Position numbers and translations under genes: made by a program | Assembly: GCA_049647585.1 (NCBI GenBank) | Contig: JBARXY010000022.1 | Coordinates: forward strand, 1 to 42,965 | Source of the DNA: JAGQSZ01 sp049647585 | Lineage (GTDB): Bacteria > Actinomycetota > Acidimicrobiia > Acidimicrobiales > Microtrichaceae | Direction of reading: 5' to 3' | DNA length: 42,965 bases | Notes under the pieces: generated by a model | What the model was told of the DNA's origin: nothing | The model's database searches: none | What the model saw: only the letters and a program-made list of their open reading frames with translations | Part shown: piece after piece, positions 1 through 13,627 of the stretch | Layout: each line of letters starts with the position of its first letter | Numbering within the stretch: the stretch's first letter is position 1

Positions 1-14
1 GTCCGGGGCCGGAC
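1..14. other. Inverted repeat at window edge, possible gltD terminator
   Basis: GTCCG-GGGC-CGGAC can pair as a 5-bp hairpin (one more bp is possible only with a 2-nt loop). It is 31 nt after the gltD stop on the minus strand. The rest lies outside the window, so this is tentative. Confidence 0.25.
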
Positions 15-44
15 GCCGCCGGGGGCCGTGCAGCGCAGGATTTG

Positions 45-1513
45 TCAGACCAGTGGCCGTTCCGAGGGTTTGATCGACACGGGAAGCGACGTTTCGCCCA
101 TCAGGTACTGATCGACGCTCGCCGCACACGACCTTCCTTCCGCTATCGCCCACACGATCAGACTCTGACCGCGGCCGGCGTCGCCACATACGAATACGCC
201 CTCCGTGGTCGTTGCCCAACTGTCGTCGCGGTCGATATTCCCCCGGGGATCGAGCTCAAGTCCCAACTCTTCGACAAGCCCGGTCCGCTCCGGTCCGGTG
301 AAGCCCATGGCGAGTAGCACCAGGTCGGTCTCGAGGGTTTGCTCGCTGCCGGGAACCGGCTCGAAACTCATCCTTCCGTCCTGGAACTCCTGGGTGACCT
401 CGACGAATCTGAGCGCCTTGACCCGTCCGGCGTCGTCTCCCTCGAAGCCGAGCGTGTTCACCGCGAACATCCTCTCGCCGGCCTCTTCGTGCGCCGATGA
501 GGTCCGGTAGATGACCGGCCATGTCGGCCAGGGGTTCGCTTCGGTACGGGTGTCGGCAGGACGTTCCATGATCTCGAACTGGTGAATGCTCGTCGCACCG
601 TGACGGATCGATGTGCCCAGACAGTCGGCCCCGGTGTCGCCTCCACCGATAATGACGACCTTGCGGTCCTTGGCGGAGATGGCGACGTCCTCGACCGGAT
701 AGTCGCCGGCCTGGGCATGGTTGGACGGCGGTAGGAACTCCATCGCCTGATGGATCCCGTCAAGATCCCGACCGGGGATCGGCAGGTCCCGGGCAACCGT
801 TGAACCGATTGCCAGCACGACGGCGTCGTGCCTGTTGCGCAGTGCCTCGATCGTGATGTCGACACCGACGTTGACGTTGACCCGGAACTCCGTTCCCTCG
901 GCTCGCATCTGGGCGAGGCGACGGTCCAGGACCCGCTTCTCCATCTTGAACTCGGGGATGCCGTAACGCAGGAGCCCACCGATGCGATCCGCCCGTTCGT
1001 AGACGACGACATCGTGTCCAGCCCGTGTCAGTTGCTGGGCCACAGCCAGTCCAGCGGGGCCCGATCCGACTACTGCCACCCGCTTCTCGGTCAGACGACT
1101 GGGCCGCACCGCGCTGACCCAACCCTCATCCCAGGCGTGTTCGATAATCGTAAGTTCGATCTGCTTGATCGTCACCGGATCCGAGTTGATGCCCAGGACG
1201 CAGGCGGCCTCGCACGGTGCCGGACACAGTCTGCCGGTGAACTCCGGGAAGTTGTTCGTCGCGTGCAGCCGGTCGATCGCCTCGTGCCAGCGATCCCTGT
1301 AGACGAGGTCGTTCCAGTCGGGAATTATGTTTCCGAGCGGGCAGCCGTTGTTGCAGAAAGGAACTCCGCAGTCCATGCAACGACTTGCCTGGACCTGCAG
1401 TTCCGACTCGGGAAACTCCTCGTAGACCTCTTTCCAGTCATTGATGCGCACAGGTATCGGTCGCCGGGTCGGCAGCTCTCTGCCGTGCTTCATGAATCCT
1501 CTGATATCACCCA

Positions 1514-1514
<1 letters not shown>
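45..1514 (-). CDS. gltD: Glutamate synthase small (beta) subunit
   Basis: 489 aa, full length for GltD. This subunit passes electrons from NADPH through FAD to the large subunit, which converts 2-oxoglutarate and glutamine to two glutamates. The N-terminal part carries the two cysteine clusters that hold [4Fe-4S] centres: C46, C49, C54, C58 (CMDCGVPFCNNGC) and C97, C101, C105 (CPAPCEAAC). An FAD-binding GSGPAG follows near residue 150, and a second nucleotide fold with GGGDTGADC lies near residue 290. The start ATG shares one base with the gltB stop (TGATG at 1514), so the two are almost certainly one transcript with coupled translation. Identification is secure. The cofactor being NADPH rather than NADH is inferred from the family. 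Confidence 0.97.
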
Positions 1515-6136
<4,622 letters not shown>

Positions 6137-6463
6137 GTTGCTCCCGTTTTATGCAGGCACTCTGACAGAGATGTCGAGTACGACGATCAGGTGAATCCGT
6201 CACGGAAAGTGGACGGGTGCAGGCGTCGTTGACTGCGTGCAGCGTCATTGCTGCTGGCACCGGCGGGGCAGAAGCTGCCCGGGGCAACACTGCCCAGACC
6301 ACAGGTACAGGGGGAAACATACACCCACGCGGGCCCATCACCTCGCAATTTTGGAGAAGACCCTTGCGGAACAAGGGCGGAAACAGCTTCGGAACCGTGC
6401 CGAGGAATCGCCTGAGTGCATCGACAACCTCGAACCCGGTAGAGCCTCCAGTACTCTCTGGCC
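6137..6463. other. Divergent intergenic region gltB / capA-like
   Basis: 327 bp without a convincing gene; the short ORFs here are chance frames. Visible structures are an 11-bp palindrome TCCGTCACGGA (6196-6206), which could be an operator, and a small hairpin CCCTTG-CGGAA-CAAGGG (6361-6377). On the gltB strand a TCGACA-18-CATAAA pair ends about 6150, but it would leave almost no leader for the Shine-Dalgarno, so I do not call it a promoter. No riboswitch fold was recognised. Confidence 0.5.
6452..6457 (+). promoter_or_regulatory. Probable -10 box, leaderless start of capA-like gene
   Basis: TACTCT lies 6 nt before the GTG at 6464, so transcription would begin at or beside the start codon. 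There is no Shine-Dalgarno at normal spacing and no clear -35. Confidence 0.5.
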
Positions 6464-7708
6464 GTGCCAAGGACATCAATTCGATTCACGCGTAGAGCAT
6501 CCGGTTGGACTGCTGACCGCCTCCCTGCTCGACCTGGAGCGCTCTTGGGACTGGCCGTTCTGATCGGAGTGGTCCTGGCGACTGTTGGGTGTGGTTCGAA
6601 GGCACCGATCGAGAAGTCCACTGGAGTGAGTGAGGGCGTTGACGTCGGCTCCCCCGCCGCTAGTTCTCCCGCTGCTAGTTCGCCCGACGCCAGTTCACCC
6701 GCCGCCAGTTCGCCGGAAGTCAGTTCGCCCGAACGAGGTCCGCTCGGAAGCGGCGAAGCCGTCACGTTGGCCTTCGCAGGCGATGCGAGCTTCCAAGGTC
6801 TCGGAGCTGCTGCATCCGCTGATCCCGGCGGGCTACTCAGCGCCGTAGCTCCGGTTCTGTCGGACGCAGATGTGACGATGATCAACCTGGAGACCGCTGT
6901 CGGCTCCGGTGGATCTCCGGAACCGAAGGCGTTCAATTTCCAGGCACCTGCTGCTGTACTCGACTCGCTGTCGAGCGCCGGTGTGGACGTGGTCACGATG
7001 GCCAACAACCACGCGATGGACTTCGGCCTTGACGGTCTGCGGGCGACGCTCGACATCAAGGCGAAGTCGAAGATCGCGATCCTGGGCGTCGGCGCCGATG
7101 CAACCGAGGCCTACACCCCTCACATCGCCACTGTTCGAGGTCAGCGCATCGGCTTCCTTGCTTTCAACGACGTGTTCGATTCGAGCCTTGTCGCAAAGTG
7201 GACGGCTGGTGACGGCAAGCCAGGTATAGCGAGCTCCAAGACGAGCCACGCCGACCGGGTCACCGCAGCCGTGGCAGCGTTGCGACAACAGGTCGACACA
7301 CTTGTTGTGTACCTGCACTACGGAACCGAAACCCAGACCTGTCCGAACTCCCGTCAGAAGGAACTCGTCGAGCAGCTGTCGGCCGCTGGCGCCGACATCA
7401 TCGTGGGATCCCATGCCCATCGGCTGCAGGGTGTCGGCTACCTGGGCGACAAACTTGTGGCGTACGGCCTCGGCAACTTCATCTTCAGAGCGCCGAGTGC
7501 CCCGGGACGCCAGAGCGGAGTCCTGAAGGTCACGGCTACCGGTGCGCGAATCGATTCGTTCAAGTGGATTCCCGCCGAGATCCGTGGCGAGGTACCCGTT
7601 CCACTGACCGGTGAAGCCGCGACCCGCGCGGCTGGCGAGATGGCCACGCTGCAGACATGCGCGGACCTGACCGTCGAACCATCCGGCGGAGCCCGGAAAG
7701 GCAACTGA
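6464..7708 (+). CDS. CapA-family (PGA_cap) metallophosphatase-like lipoprotein
   Basis: 414 aa with a GTG start. The N-terminus is basic, then hydrophobic (about 26-42), ending at C43 in a relaxed lipobox (ATVGC), so it is probably a secreted lipoprotein. A Ser/Pro/Ala linker of five 5-residue repeats (about 63-90) joins it to the CapA/PgsA fold. The metal-site motifs of that fold are all present: FAGDASF, NLETAV, MANNHAMDFG, VYLHYGTE, GSHAHRLQG and GLGNFIF. CapA-family proteins are linked to poly-gamma-glutamate or capsule synthesis, but many are stand-alone with unknown substrate. No CapB/CapC partner is present here, so a capsule role is not supported. The following M18 peptidase starts 2 nt after the stop, implying co-transcription. 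Confidence 0.85.
   Translation: MPRTSIRFTRRASGWTADRLPARPGALLGLAVLIGVVLATVGCGSKAPIEKSTGVSEGVDVGSPAASSPAASSPDASSPAASSPEVSSPERGPLGSGEAVTLAFAGDASFQGLGAAASADPGGLLSAVAPVLSDADVTMINLETAVGSGGSPEPKAFNFQAPAAVLDSLSSAGVDVVTMANNHAMDFGLDGLRATLDIKAKSKIAILGVGADATEAYTPHIATVRGQRIGFLAFNDVFDSSLVAKWTAGDGKPGIASSKTSHADRVTAAVAALRQQVDTLVVYLHYGTETQTCPNSRQKELVEQLSAAGADIIVGSHAHRLQGVGYLGDKLVAYGLGNFIFRAPSAPGRQSGVLKVTATGARIDSFKWIPAEIRGEVPVPLTGEAATRAAGEMATLQTCADLTVEPSGGARKGN
6650..6733 (+). repeat. 15-bp tandem repeat encoding SPAAS linker
   Basis: Five imperfect 15-bp units (6650-6664, 6665-6679, 6680-6694, 6695-6709, 6710-6724) and a partial sixth, each coding Ser-Pro-x-x-Ser. They form the flexible tether between the lipid anchor and the catalytic domain. 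Confidence 0.85.
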
Positions 7709-7709
7709 C

Positions 7710-9065
7710 ATGCACACCGCGAACGATCTCGCCGGATTCATCGACGCATCCCCCACCCAGTTCCATGCGGTGCACAATGTCGCTACCAGACTGCTCGACG
7801 CCGGCTTCAGCCAGGTCAATCCCACCAATGACGGCGCGGGAAGCAACGACGCTGCAGCCGCGGGGCAATTGGCCCCCACCCAGGCAACCACCCAGGCATC
7901 GTCCCTCCGCTCGGCCAGCGAGCCGGGCGCTCGTTTCGTGCTCAGAGATGGTGCCCTGATCGCCTGGGTCGATGGCCCTTCCCCGCTGACCCGACTTCGG
8001 ATGATCGGCGCACACACTGATTCGCCGAACCTCCGCATCCGCCCCAGACCGGACACGGGCTCGGTCGGCTTCCGCCAACTCGGAATCGAGGTCTACGGAG
8101 GTGCCCTGGTGAACTCCTGGCTGGACCGAGACCTTGGTATTGCGGGACGTGTTGCGGTTTCCGACGGCACAGGCGGCATTGAACACCGGCTCTTCCGAAG
8201 TCCCGACGCGCAGGTGAGGGTCGCCCAGTTGGCGATTCATCTGGACCGTGGCGTCAACGAACGTGGTCTGGTTCTGGACCAACAGCAGCATCTGACACCG
8301 ATCTGGGGCCTCGGAACAGCCGTGGAGGGTGATTTCCGGGACTGGCTCGCCGAGCTGATCGACTGTCCGGCCACAGACATCTACGGCTGGGACGCAGCCT
8401 GTTTCGACTTCCAGCAGAGCGCACTGTTCGGTCGGTCGTCCGAGTTTCTGGCAGCTCCCCGCCTCGACAATCTCTGCTCGACCTTCGGTGCGGTCGAATC
8501 CCTCATCGCCGCCAAATGGGCGGGGTCTGGACCTGCTTTGATTGCGCTGTTCGACCACGAAGAGGTGGGGTCGACCACAGCCACCGGAGCCGACTCGGGG
8601 TGGTTGGCCAGGGTGCTCGAGCAGCGAAGGACTGGGCTCGGAATCGATCAGGGGGACTGGATGGACAGTTTGGATTCGGCGTTGTTGTTGTCTGCCGACA
8701 TGGCCCACGCCACCCACCCGAACTACATCGAACGCCACGAACCCAGACACCGGATCGCACTTGGTGCCGGGCCGGTCATCAAACACAACGTCAATGCGCG
8801 TTACGCGACCGACTCGATCGGTGCTGGTGAGTTCCGCCTGGCTTGTGAGCGTGCCGATGTCCCCCTCCAGCACTATTCGCATCGGGGCGACCTTGCCTGC
8901 GGCTCGACCATCGGCCCTCTGGCAGCGGCACAACTGTCCGTTCGAACGGTCGACGTCGGAATTGCGCAACTTTCGATGCACTCCGCCCGAGAGGTCATGG
9001 CAGCGGCGGACGTTGACCCTATGGTTAGGTCCTTCACGGCGTGGCTCTCTCCCGAACGAGATTGA
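7710..9065 (+). CDS. M18 family aminopeptidase (aspartyl aminopeptidase type)
   Basis: 451 aa, within the usual range for M18. These are cytosolic dizinc aminopeptidases that form large tetrahedral particles and remove N-terminal acidic or hydrophobic residues. Metal and catalytic motifs are in order: GAHTDSPN (His-x-Asp), DNLCSTFG, FDHEEVGS (Glu-Glu pair), a SADMAHA-type Asp, and a C-terminal MHSARE His. Residues about 34-70 are a low-complexity insertion (Asn/Ala/Gln/Thr-rich) before the first motif, which shorter homologues would not be expected to have. It starts 2 nt after the CapA-like gene, so it is probably translated from the same mRNA. Peptidase family is secure; the peptide preference is not visible. 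Confidence 0.93.
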   Translation: MHTANDLAGFIDASPTQFHAVHNVATRLLDAGFSQVNPTNDGAGSNDAAAAGQLAPTQATTQASSLRSASEPGARFVLRDGALIAWVDGPSPLTRLRMIGAHTDSPNLRIRPRPDTGSVGFRQLGIEVYGGALVNSWLDRDLGIAGRVAVSDGTGGIEHRLFRSPDAQVRVAQLAIHLDRGVNERGLVLDQQQHLTPIWGLGTAVEGDFRDWLAELIDCPATDIYGWDAACFDFQQSALFGRSSEFLAAPRLDNLCSTFGAVESLIAAKWAGSGPALIALFDHEEVGSTTATGADSGWLARVLEQRRTGLGIDQGDWMDSLDSALLLSADMAHATHPNYIERHEPRHRIALGAGPVIKHNVNARYATDSIGAGEFRLACERADVPLQHYSHRGDLACGSTIGPLAAAQLSVRTVDVGIAQLSMHSAREVMAAADVDPMVRSFTAWLSPERD

Positions 9066-9122
9066 GCCGGTTCAGATGCCGATTCGGACGCCGGTTCAGG
9101 CCGATCCCAGGGGGTAATTGCA

Positions 9123-10031
9123 ATGGAAATGAAAATCGGAATCAACGGAACGGGTGACCTGTCTCGGATCGACCAGGTGGCGAAAGCTGCCGCCAAGGCC
9201 GAGGAAGAGGGCTTTGATTCGTTCTGGATCGCCCAAATCTTCGGCGTCGATGCCTTGACGACGCTGGCACTCGTCGGCCAACGGGTTCCCCGCATCGAAC
9301 TCGGTACTGCAGTGGTTCCCACCTACCCGCGTCATCCGATGATGCTGGCCAGCCAGGCCCTGACAGTTCAGCAGGCAACCGGCAATCGCCTTGCACTCGG
9401 CATTGGGCTGTCGCACCAGATCGTCGTCGAATCGATGTGGGGCTACTCCTATGCCCGGCCGGTTCGCCACATGCGCGAATACCTCGCAGCTCTGTTGCCC
9501 ATGTTGAAGGGCGAGGCCGCGTCGGTGTCGGGCGAAGAGGTCTTCAGCCAGGGTTCGGTCGACGTCGCCGACGCGACCGCACCGCCCGTGGTCGTCGCGG
9601 CGCTCGGATCCCAGATGCTGAAGGTTGCAGGCTCGGTGGGCTGTGGAACCATCACTTGGTGTACCGGCGAGAAGGCGCTTGTCGACCATGTCGTTCCCGG
9701 CATTACCCGCGCGGCCGAGGACGCCGGTCACCCCAGGCCCAGGGTCGTTGCCGGTCTTCCCATCTGTGTTACCGATGACCCCGCCGCTGCGAAGGCGGTC
9801 GTCGCCGAACAGCTGGCTCTCTACGGCGGTCTGCCCTCATACCGTGCGATGCTCGATCTGGACCAGGCTGGCGGACCGGAGGACGTGGCGATAATCGGCA
9901 ACGAGGCCCAGGTAACGTCAGCCCTTCAGCGGCTGAGCGATGGCGGAGTGACCGACTTCGCGGCGGTGATCGCGGCGCCGAACAATGACGATCGCGACGC
10001 AACCCGGGCGCTGCTCAGATCTCTGCTCTGA
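9123..10031 (+). CDS. F420-dependent LLM-class oxidoreductase
   Basis: 302 aa with the bacterial luciferase-like TIM-barrel pattern: N-terminal KIGINGTG strand, the GFDSFWIAQIFGVDALT segment, LGTAVVPTYPRHP, and GNRLALGIGLSH typical of F420-using members. It resembles the TIGR03564-type F420 subfamily more than the FMN-dependent luciferases. The substrate is unknown. It follows the M18 gene by 57 nt on the same strand, with a strong AGGGGG Shine-Dalgarno, so it may be the last gene of the capA-M18 operon or have its own promoter. F420 use is inferred from subfamily resemblance; no F420 biosynthesis gene lies in the window. Confidence 0.85.
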   Translation: MEMKIGINGTGDLSRIDQVAKAAAKAEEEGFDSFWIAQIFGVDALTTLALVGQRVPRIELGTAVVPTYPRHPMMLASQALTVQQATGNRLALGIGLSHQIVVESMWGYSYARPVRHMREYLAALLPMLKGEAASVSGEEVFSQGSVDVADATAPPVVVAALGSQMLKVAGSVGCGTITWCTGEKALVDHVVPGITRAAEDAGHPRPRVVAGLPICVTDDPAAAKAVVAEQLALYGGLPSYRAMLDLDQAGGPEDVAIIGNEAQVTSALQRLSDGGVTDFAAVIAAPNNDDRDATRALLRSLL

Positions 10032-10075
10032 CTCGAAGTTCGAGCTCGGATTCAGACCTCGGATTCAGACATCGG
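10032..10075. repeat. Palindrome and 13-bp direct repeats between convergent genes
   Basis: CTCGAA-G-TTCGAG (10032-10044) follows the LLM stop directly. It is followed by two exact copies of the 13-mer CTCGGATTCAGAC (10045-10057 and 10058-10070) and a partial third. It lies between the convergent LLM and aldehyde dehydrogenase genes. Termination function is possible but there is no T-tract. Confidence 0.5.
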
Positions 10076-10097
10076 CCGGGCCATTGAGGCGCGAATC

Positions 10098-11702
10098 TCA
10101 GTGGCCGCGTCGGATTCCCTTGAGCTTTGTGGACCTGGCCGTGCCGTATTTGAGACGGAGCGCCCTGATCGACATCTTGTCCATGTTCCGAGGGATCGGG
10201 TACCACCACGCCTCACGTGGAAGCTCGATCCGTGACGACATGACGGACTTGACCTGCGAGAACTCAAGCAGACCCTCGGGACCGTGCACCCTGCCGATCC
10301 CCGAGGACTTCACTCCCCCGAAGGGAAGCCCGGTGATCGCGTAGGAAACGATGCAGTCGTTGACGCAGACATTGCCCGCCTCGAGTTGCTCGGCGAGTTC
10401 TGCACCTGCGACGAGGTCGCTGGTCCACACCGAGCTGTTGAGTCCGTATTCGCTGTCGTTGGCGAGGGTCAGCGCCTCATCGATTTCCGAGAACTTGGCG
10501 ATCGGAAGCACCGGCCCGAAAGTCTCGTCGGTCATGATCTTCATCGAGTGGTCCACGTCGACGAGAACCGTCGGTTCGAACCAAAGTCCGTCCCGCTCGA
10601 TCCGTTTGCCGCCGAGAAGCACTGTGGCCCCCAGCTTCACGGCATCGGCGATGTGATCCTCGACGATCTTCAACTGGGGTTCGAAGGTCATGGAACCGAT
10701 GTCGCCCCCGGAGGCGTTCTGGCGCACCTGCGATGCGAGTTCGACCACCAGATCGATGAACTCAGAAGCGACGGACTCGTCGACATAGACACGCTCGACC
10801 GACATACAGGTCTGTCCCGAATTCTGGAACGCACCCCAGACCGCGCCGCGGGCGGCCCGTTCCAGGTCGGCGTCGGCGCACACGATCATCGGGTCCTTGC
10901 CACCCAGCTCCAACAGGACCGGAGTCAGGTTCTCTGCAGCTGCTGCCATGACCCGCCGGCCGGTCTTGGCTGACCCCGTGAAGGCAATCTTGTCGACACC
11001 GCTCTTGACCAGAGCTTCCCCGGTGACGCCTCCGCCGGTGACGATCTGGACAAGGTCCGGCCATTCGTCGTCCTTGAACAGTTCGCCGATAGCCAAGCCG
11101 ACCGTCGGGGTCACCTCGGATGGCTTCAGGACCACCGGATTGCCGGCGAACAGCGCTGTCAAAAGCGGTGTCATCGACAGAGTGAAGGGGTAGTTCCACG
11201 GGCTGATGACACCAACGACTCCGACCGGCGAATATGACTTCCACGCCTTCTTGTGGGCCATCATCCCCGCCGGGACCGGCTTCGTGGCGAGCACCTCACC
11301 GCCGTGCTTGGCGTACCAGCTGATGGTTTCGCATACTGCCATCAGCTCGGTTGTCACAGCTTCGACCCGCTGCTTTCCGGTCTCGGCGCAGATGATCTCG
11401 ACAAGTTCCTCGGCCCGGTCGAGGAGCCTGTCCCGCACGGTCAGCAGATGACGTGTTCGGTCACGGTACGTCAGCGCGGCCCAGGCCGGGGCGACCGAAC
11501 GGGCTCTGGCGACGGTGGCGTGCACCTCGGCTGCGGAGAACTCTGGGACCACTCCCAGCAGGTCGCCGGTTCGAGGGTCGAACGTCTCGATCAGATTACG
11601 AGCTGACCCTTCCGCGGTGACTGGCGACTCAACTTCGGCGGCTGGAGACTCAACTTCAGCGGGGGTCGCTTCATCGGACGATGGAAGGACGCTTGAAGGC
11701 AT
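10098..11702 (-). CDS. NAD(P)+-dependent aldehyde dehydrogenase
   Basis: 534 aa. The core has the full ALDH pattern: cofactor site SPWNYPF and KPSEVTP, FTGSAKTGRRV, the general-base Glu in LELGGKDP, and the nucleophile Cys in NSGQTCMSVERV. It ends with the LPFGGVKSSGIGR oligomerisation region. It is longer than a standard 480-residue ALDH at both ends: about 35 low-complexity residues at the N-terminus (AEVESP repeats) and about 45 basic residues at the C-terminus. Succinate-semialdehyde dehydrogenases of the GabD2 kind are possible relatives, but the substrate cannot be read from sequence. A TAGCGT box 6 nt before the ATG supports this start and leaderless transcription. It is separated from the upstream molybdoenzyme by only 37 bp on the same strand. 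Confidence 0.9.
   Translation of the reverse strand: MPSSVLPSSDEATPAEVESPAAEVESPVTAEGSARNLIETFDPRTGDLLGVVPEFSAAEVHATVARARSVAPAWAALTYRDRTRHLLTVRDRLLDRAEELVEIICAETGKQRVEAVTTELMAVCETISWYAKHGGEVLATKPVPAGMMAHKKAWKSYSPVGVVGVISPWNYPFTLSMTPLLTALFAGNPVVLKPSEVTPTVGLAIGELFKDDEWPDLVQIVTGGGVTGEALVKSGVDKIAFTGSAKTGRRVMAAAAENLTPVLLELGGKDPMIVCADADLERAARGAVWGAFQNSGQTCMSVERVYVDESVASEFIDLVVELASQVRQNASGGDIGSMTFEPQLKIVEDHIADAVKLGATVLLGGKRIERDGLWFEPTVLVDVDHSMKIMTDETFGPVLPIAKFSEIDEALTLANDSEYGLNSSVWTSDLVAGAELAEQLEAGNVCVNDCIVSYAITGLPFGGVKSSGIGRVHGPEGLLEFSQVKSVMSSRIELPREAWWYPIPRNMDKMSIRALRLKYGTARSTKLKGIRRGH
11623..11664. repeat. 21-bp tandem repeat in the ALDH N-terminus
   Basis: Two 21-bp units (11623-11643, 11644-11664) differing at a few positions. 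In frame, they encode the AEVESP-type repeats in the N-terminal tail of the aldehyde dehydrogenase. Confidence 0.7.
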
Positions 11703-11708
11703 GTGTGA

Positions 11709-11714
11709 ACGCTA
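11709..11714 (-). promoter_or_regulatory. Probable -10 box, leaderless start of ALDH
   Basis: On the minus strand TAGCGT is followed by TCACAC and then the ATG at 11702. The 6-nt spacing places the transcription start at the codon. No Shine-Dalgarno is seen. Confidence 0.5.
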
Positions 11715-11739
11715 ATCCACCCGATTCGCTTTGGCTCTT

Positions 11740-13464
11740 TCAGATCGACTGCCGGTAGCCGAAGAACTCGTGATCCTCGTTGTATCCGCCGTAGCCGCCA
11801 CCGACCTCGGCGAAGGTCGAGACGAACTCGATGCCTTGGATCCACTTGACCTGTTTGAACCCCAATTGGACCTCGTTGCGCAGCCGCAACGGGGCGCCGT
11901 GGCCGAAGGTGAGCGCCTCGTCGTTCATGTCGTAGGCGAGCATCGTCAGGCGGTAGCGCATCTGCTCTATGGGATGCGCGTCGTAGTAGATCCCTTCGTC
12001 GGCGCCTTCGCCGAAGGAATAGAAGACGACCCACCTGGCCTCGGGAAGAGGGTGCACCAGGTCGAGGATCGTGGACATGGAAACGCCTCCCCATTTGGCC
12101 ACTCCTGACCAACCCTGGATACAGAAGTTCTGGGTGATCTGCTCGTGGTGCGGCATGGCCCTCAGGTCCGCCAGACTCAACTCGACCGGGTTCTCGACCA
12201 ATCCGGAAATGCCCAGCCGGTAGTTCGCGAACTCGCCAGCCTGGAGTGCCCGGTACTCCGCCGACTCCGGATACTTGCCGTTGTGCCAGAAGTAGGGCGA
12301 GATGTCCCGTTCGTCATACTCGCCGGGGCTCGAGTCGATGTGTTCGAAGAGCCGTTGGAAGGGTCCGATGAGCGCAAAGCCGACCCTCTGGATGAGCCGG
12401 GGGTTCTTCAAGGTCAACGGCGTCGCCGCCACCCATCCGACTATGACGATGACCATCGAGGCGGCGAATATCCAGAAGCCGAGCCACCCTCCGCTGTTCT
12501 GCCCGGCGTACATATGGTTGAGATTTCGAAGGAGCCCGGTTGTGAACACAAGGGTCACGTGGACGACGATGAAGAACAAGAACCAGACCAGCACGAAGAA
12601 GTGAAGTGAGCGTGCCGTCTGGATGCTCAGAACCCGACTGAGACGCTTCAAACGGGTGGACAAAGCAGGAGACATGCCGAGCCCGGTGAGCATCGCTGCT
12701 GGTGCGGCAATGAAGATCGTGACGAAATAGGCCAGGAGTTGCAGGCCGTTGTAGGCCGCCCAGCCATGTTCGGTCGGCCAGTCGAGCGACAGGTACTGAA
12801 TCATGACCGAGGCCGCGTTCGGAAAGACGTCCCAACTGGTCGGTATGACCCGACGCCACTGGGAGGTAGAGAACAACAGCACGTAGAAGATCAGGCCGTT
12901 CACCAGGAACAGGACGTCGGTTCCGAGGTGCCACCAGCGTGCCAGCCCGATCGAGTGGCGGATGCCGGGCAGACCCACCTGGCTGGGCAGGCCGATCGAG
13001 TCCTGCTTCGCGGTCCAGAGTGGGTCGGACGGGACCGGCTGTTGCATCCTGAACCAGTCTTCGCCCGGCGTGCTGTGGCGGGTCCAGTACAGGCGTGGGT
13101 GGTCGGCGAGGATCTGGATGCCCGAGCGGATGATGAACATCATCAGGAACAGATTGATGAAGTGTTGGGCCGAAACCCACCACGGGAACCCCGCGTCGCG
13201 TTCGGCCTGAGCCGTCAGCGTGGTTCCAGGGTGCTCGGCTATGAAGTCCCTCACCGCTGGCATGTTTCGCAGCCCTTTTGCAGCAGCAACGGCTACCAGC
13301 AGTGCCGCAAAGCCGATGGGCACCAGCCAGAGGAGGTTGAACCAGCGGCTGTGGCCGATCCTGACTCTCGGGGCGATTCCTTCTGCCCGTGGTATTGCCC
13401 CGGCCCAAGTTTCCGGGTCGACACGATCCTGTCCGACAGTCAGTTGTGAGCGGAAGTTACTCAA
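11740..13464 (-). CDS. Cytochrome b561-type membrane domain fused to sulfite-oxidase-family molybdopterin domain
   Basis: 574 aa. Residues 1-360 contain about six hydrophobic helices (near 42-63, 95-118, 176-199, 243-267, 288-313, 331-352). His residues in or beside them (H38, H101, H179, H288, H302) could ligate b-type haems. Residues about 380-574 are a sulfite-oxidase/MsrP-type molybdopterin domain with the Mo-ligand cysteine at C448 (NFCIQGWSGVAKWGGV). There is no Tat signal; positive charges at the N-terminus, in the helix 4-5 loop and after helix 6 suggest the Mo domain stays in the cytoplasm. The substrate and electron direction are unknown. The start is TTG at 13464, supported by GAAGGG 7 nt upstream; a competing ATG at 13468 opens a three-codon frame that stops at once. 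Confidence 0.85.
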   Translation of the reverse strand: MSNFRSQLTVGQDRVDPETWAGAIPRAEGIAPRVRIGHSRWFNLLWLVPIGFAALLVAVAAAKGLRNMPAVRDFIAEHPGTTLTAQAERDAGFPWWVSAQHFINLFLMMFIIRSGIQILADHPRLYWTRHSTPGEDWFRMQQPVPSDPLWTAKQDSIGLPSQVGLPGIRHSIGLARWWHLGTDVLFLVNGLIFYVLLFSTSQWRRVIPTSWDVFPNAASVMIQYLSLDWPTEHGWAAYNGLQLLAYFVTIFIAAPAAMLTGLGMSPALSTRLKRLSRVLSIQTARSLHFFVLVWFLFFIVVHVTLVFTTGLLRNLNHMYAGQNSGGWLGFWIFAASMVIVIVGWVAATPLTLKNPRLIQRVGFALIGPFQRLFEHIDSSPGEYDERDISPYFWHNGKYPESAEYRALQAGEFANYRLGISGLVENPVELSLADLRAMPHHEQITQNFCIQGWSGVAKWGGVSMSTILDLVHPLPEARWVVFYSFGEGADEGIYYDAHPIEQMRYRLTMLAYDMNDEALTFGHGAPLRLRNEVQLGFKQVKWIQGIEFVSTFAEVGGGYGGYNEDHEFFGYRQSI

Positions 13465-13627
13465 TCATCGACCCTTCAGATCGCTCGTACCCTTCGTATG
13501 TATGTTCCCGGAATGAAGGTCAGAACCTCACCGGGCCTCGGGTACTGGGTCGAAAGAACTAAAGGGGGGTCCGGAACCTGTCGACAGTGGCTAGGTGGTC
13601 ACACGACGGCTCGGAGCGAAGACGACG

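Noticed and set aside
6137..6463. Riboswitch or leader RNA upstream of gltB
   Set aside because: I could not fold the region into any known class; only small isolated stems were seen.
6833..8056. Open frame of 407 codons on the minus strand across capA-like and M18 genes
   Set aside because: Arg/Gly/Val-rich composition without motifs, and it runs antisense to two well-supported genes.
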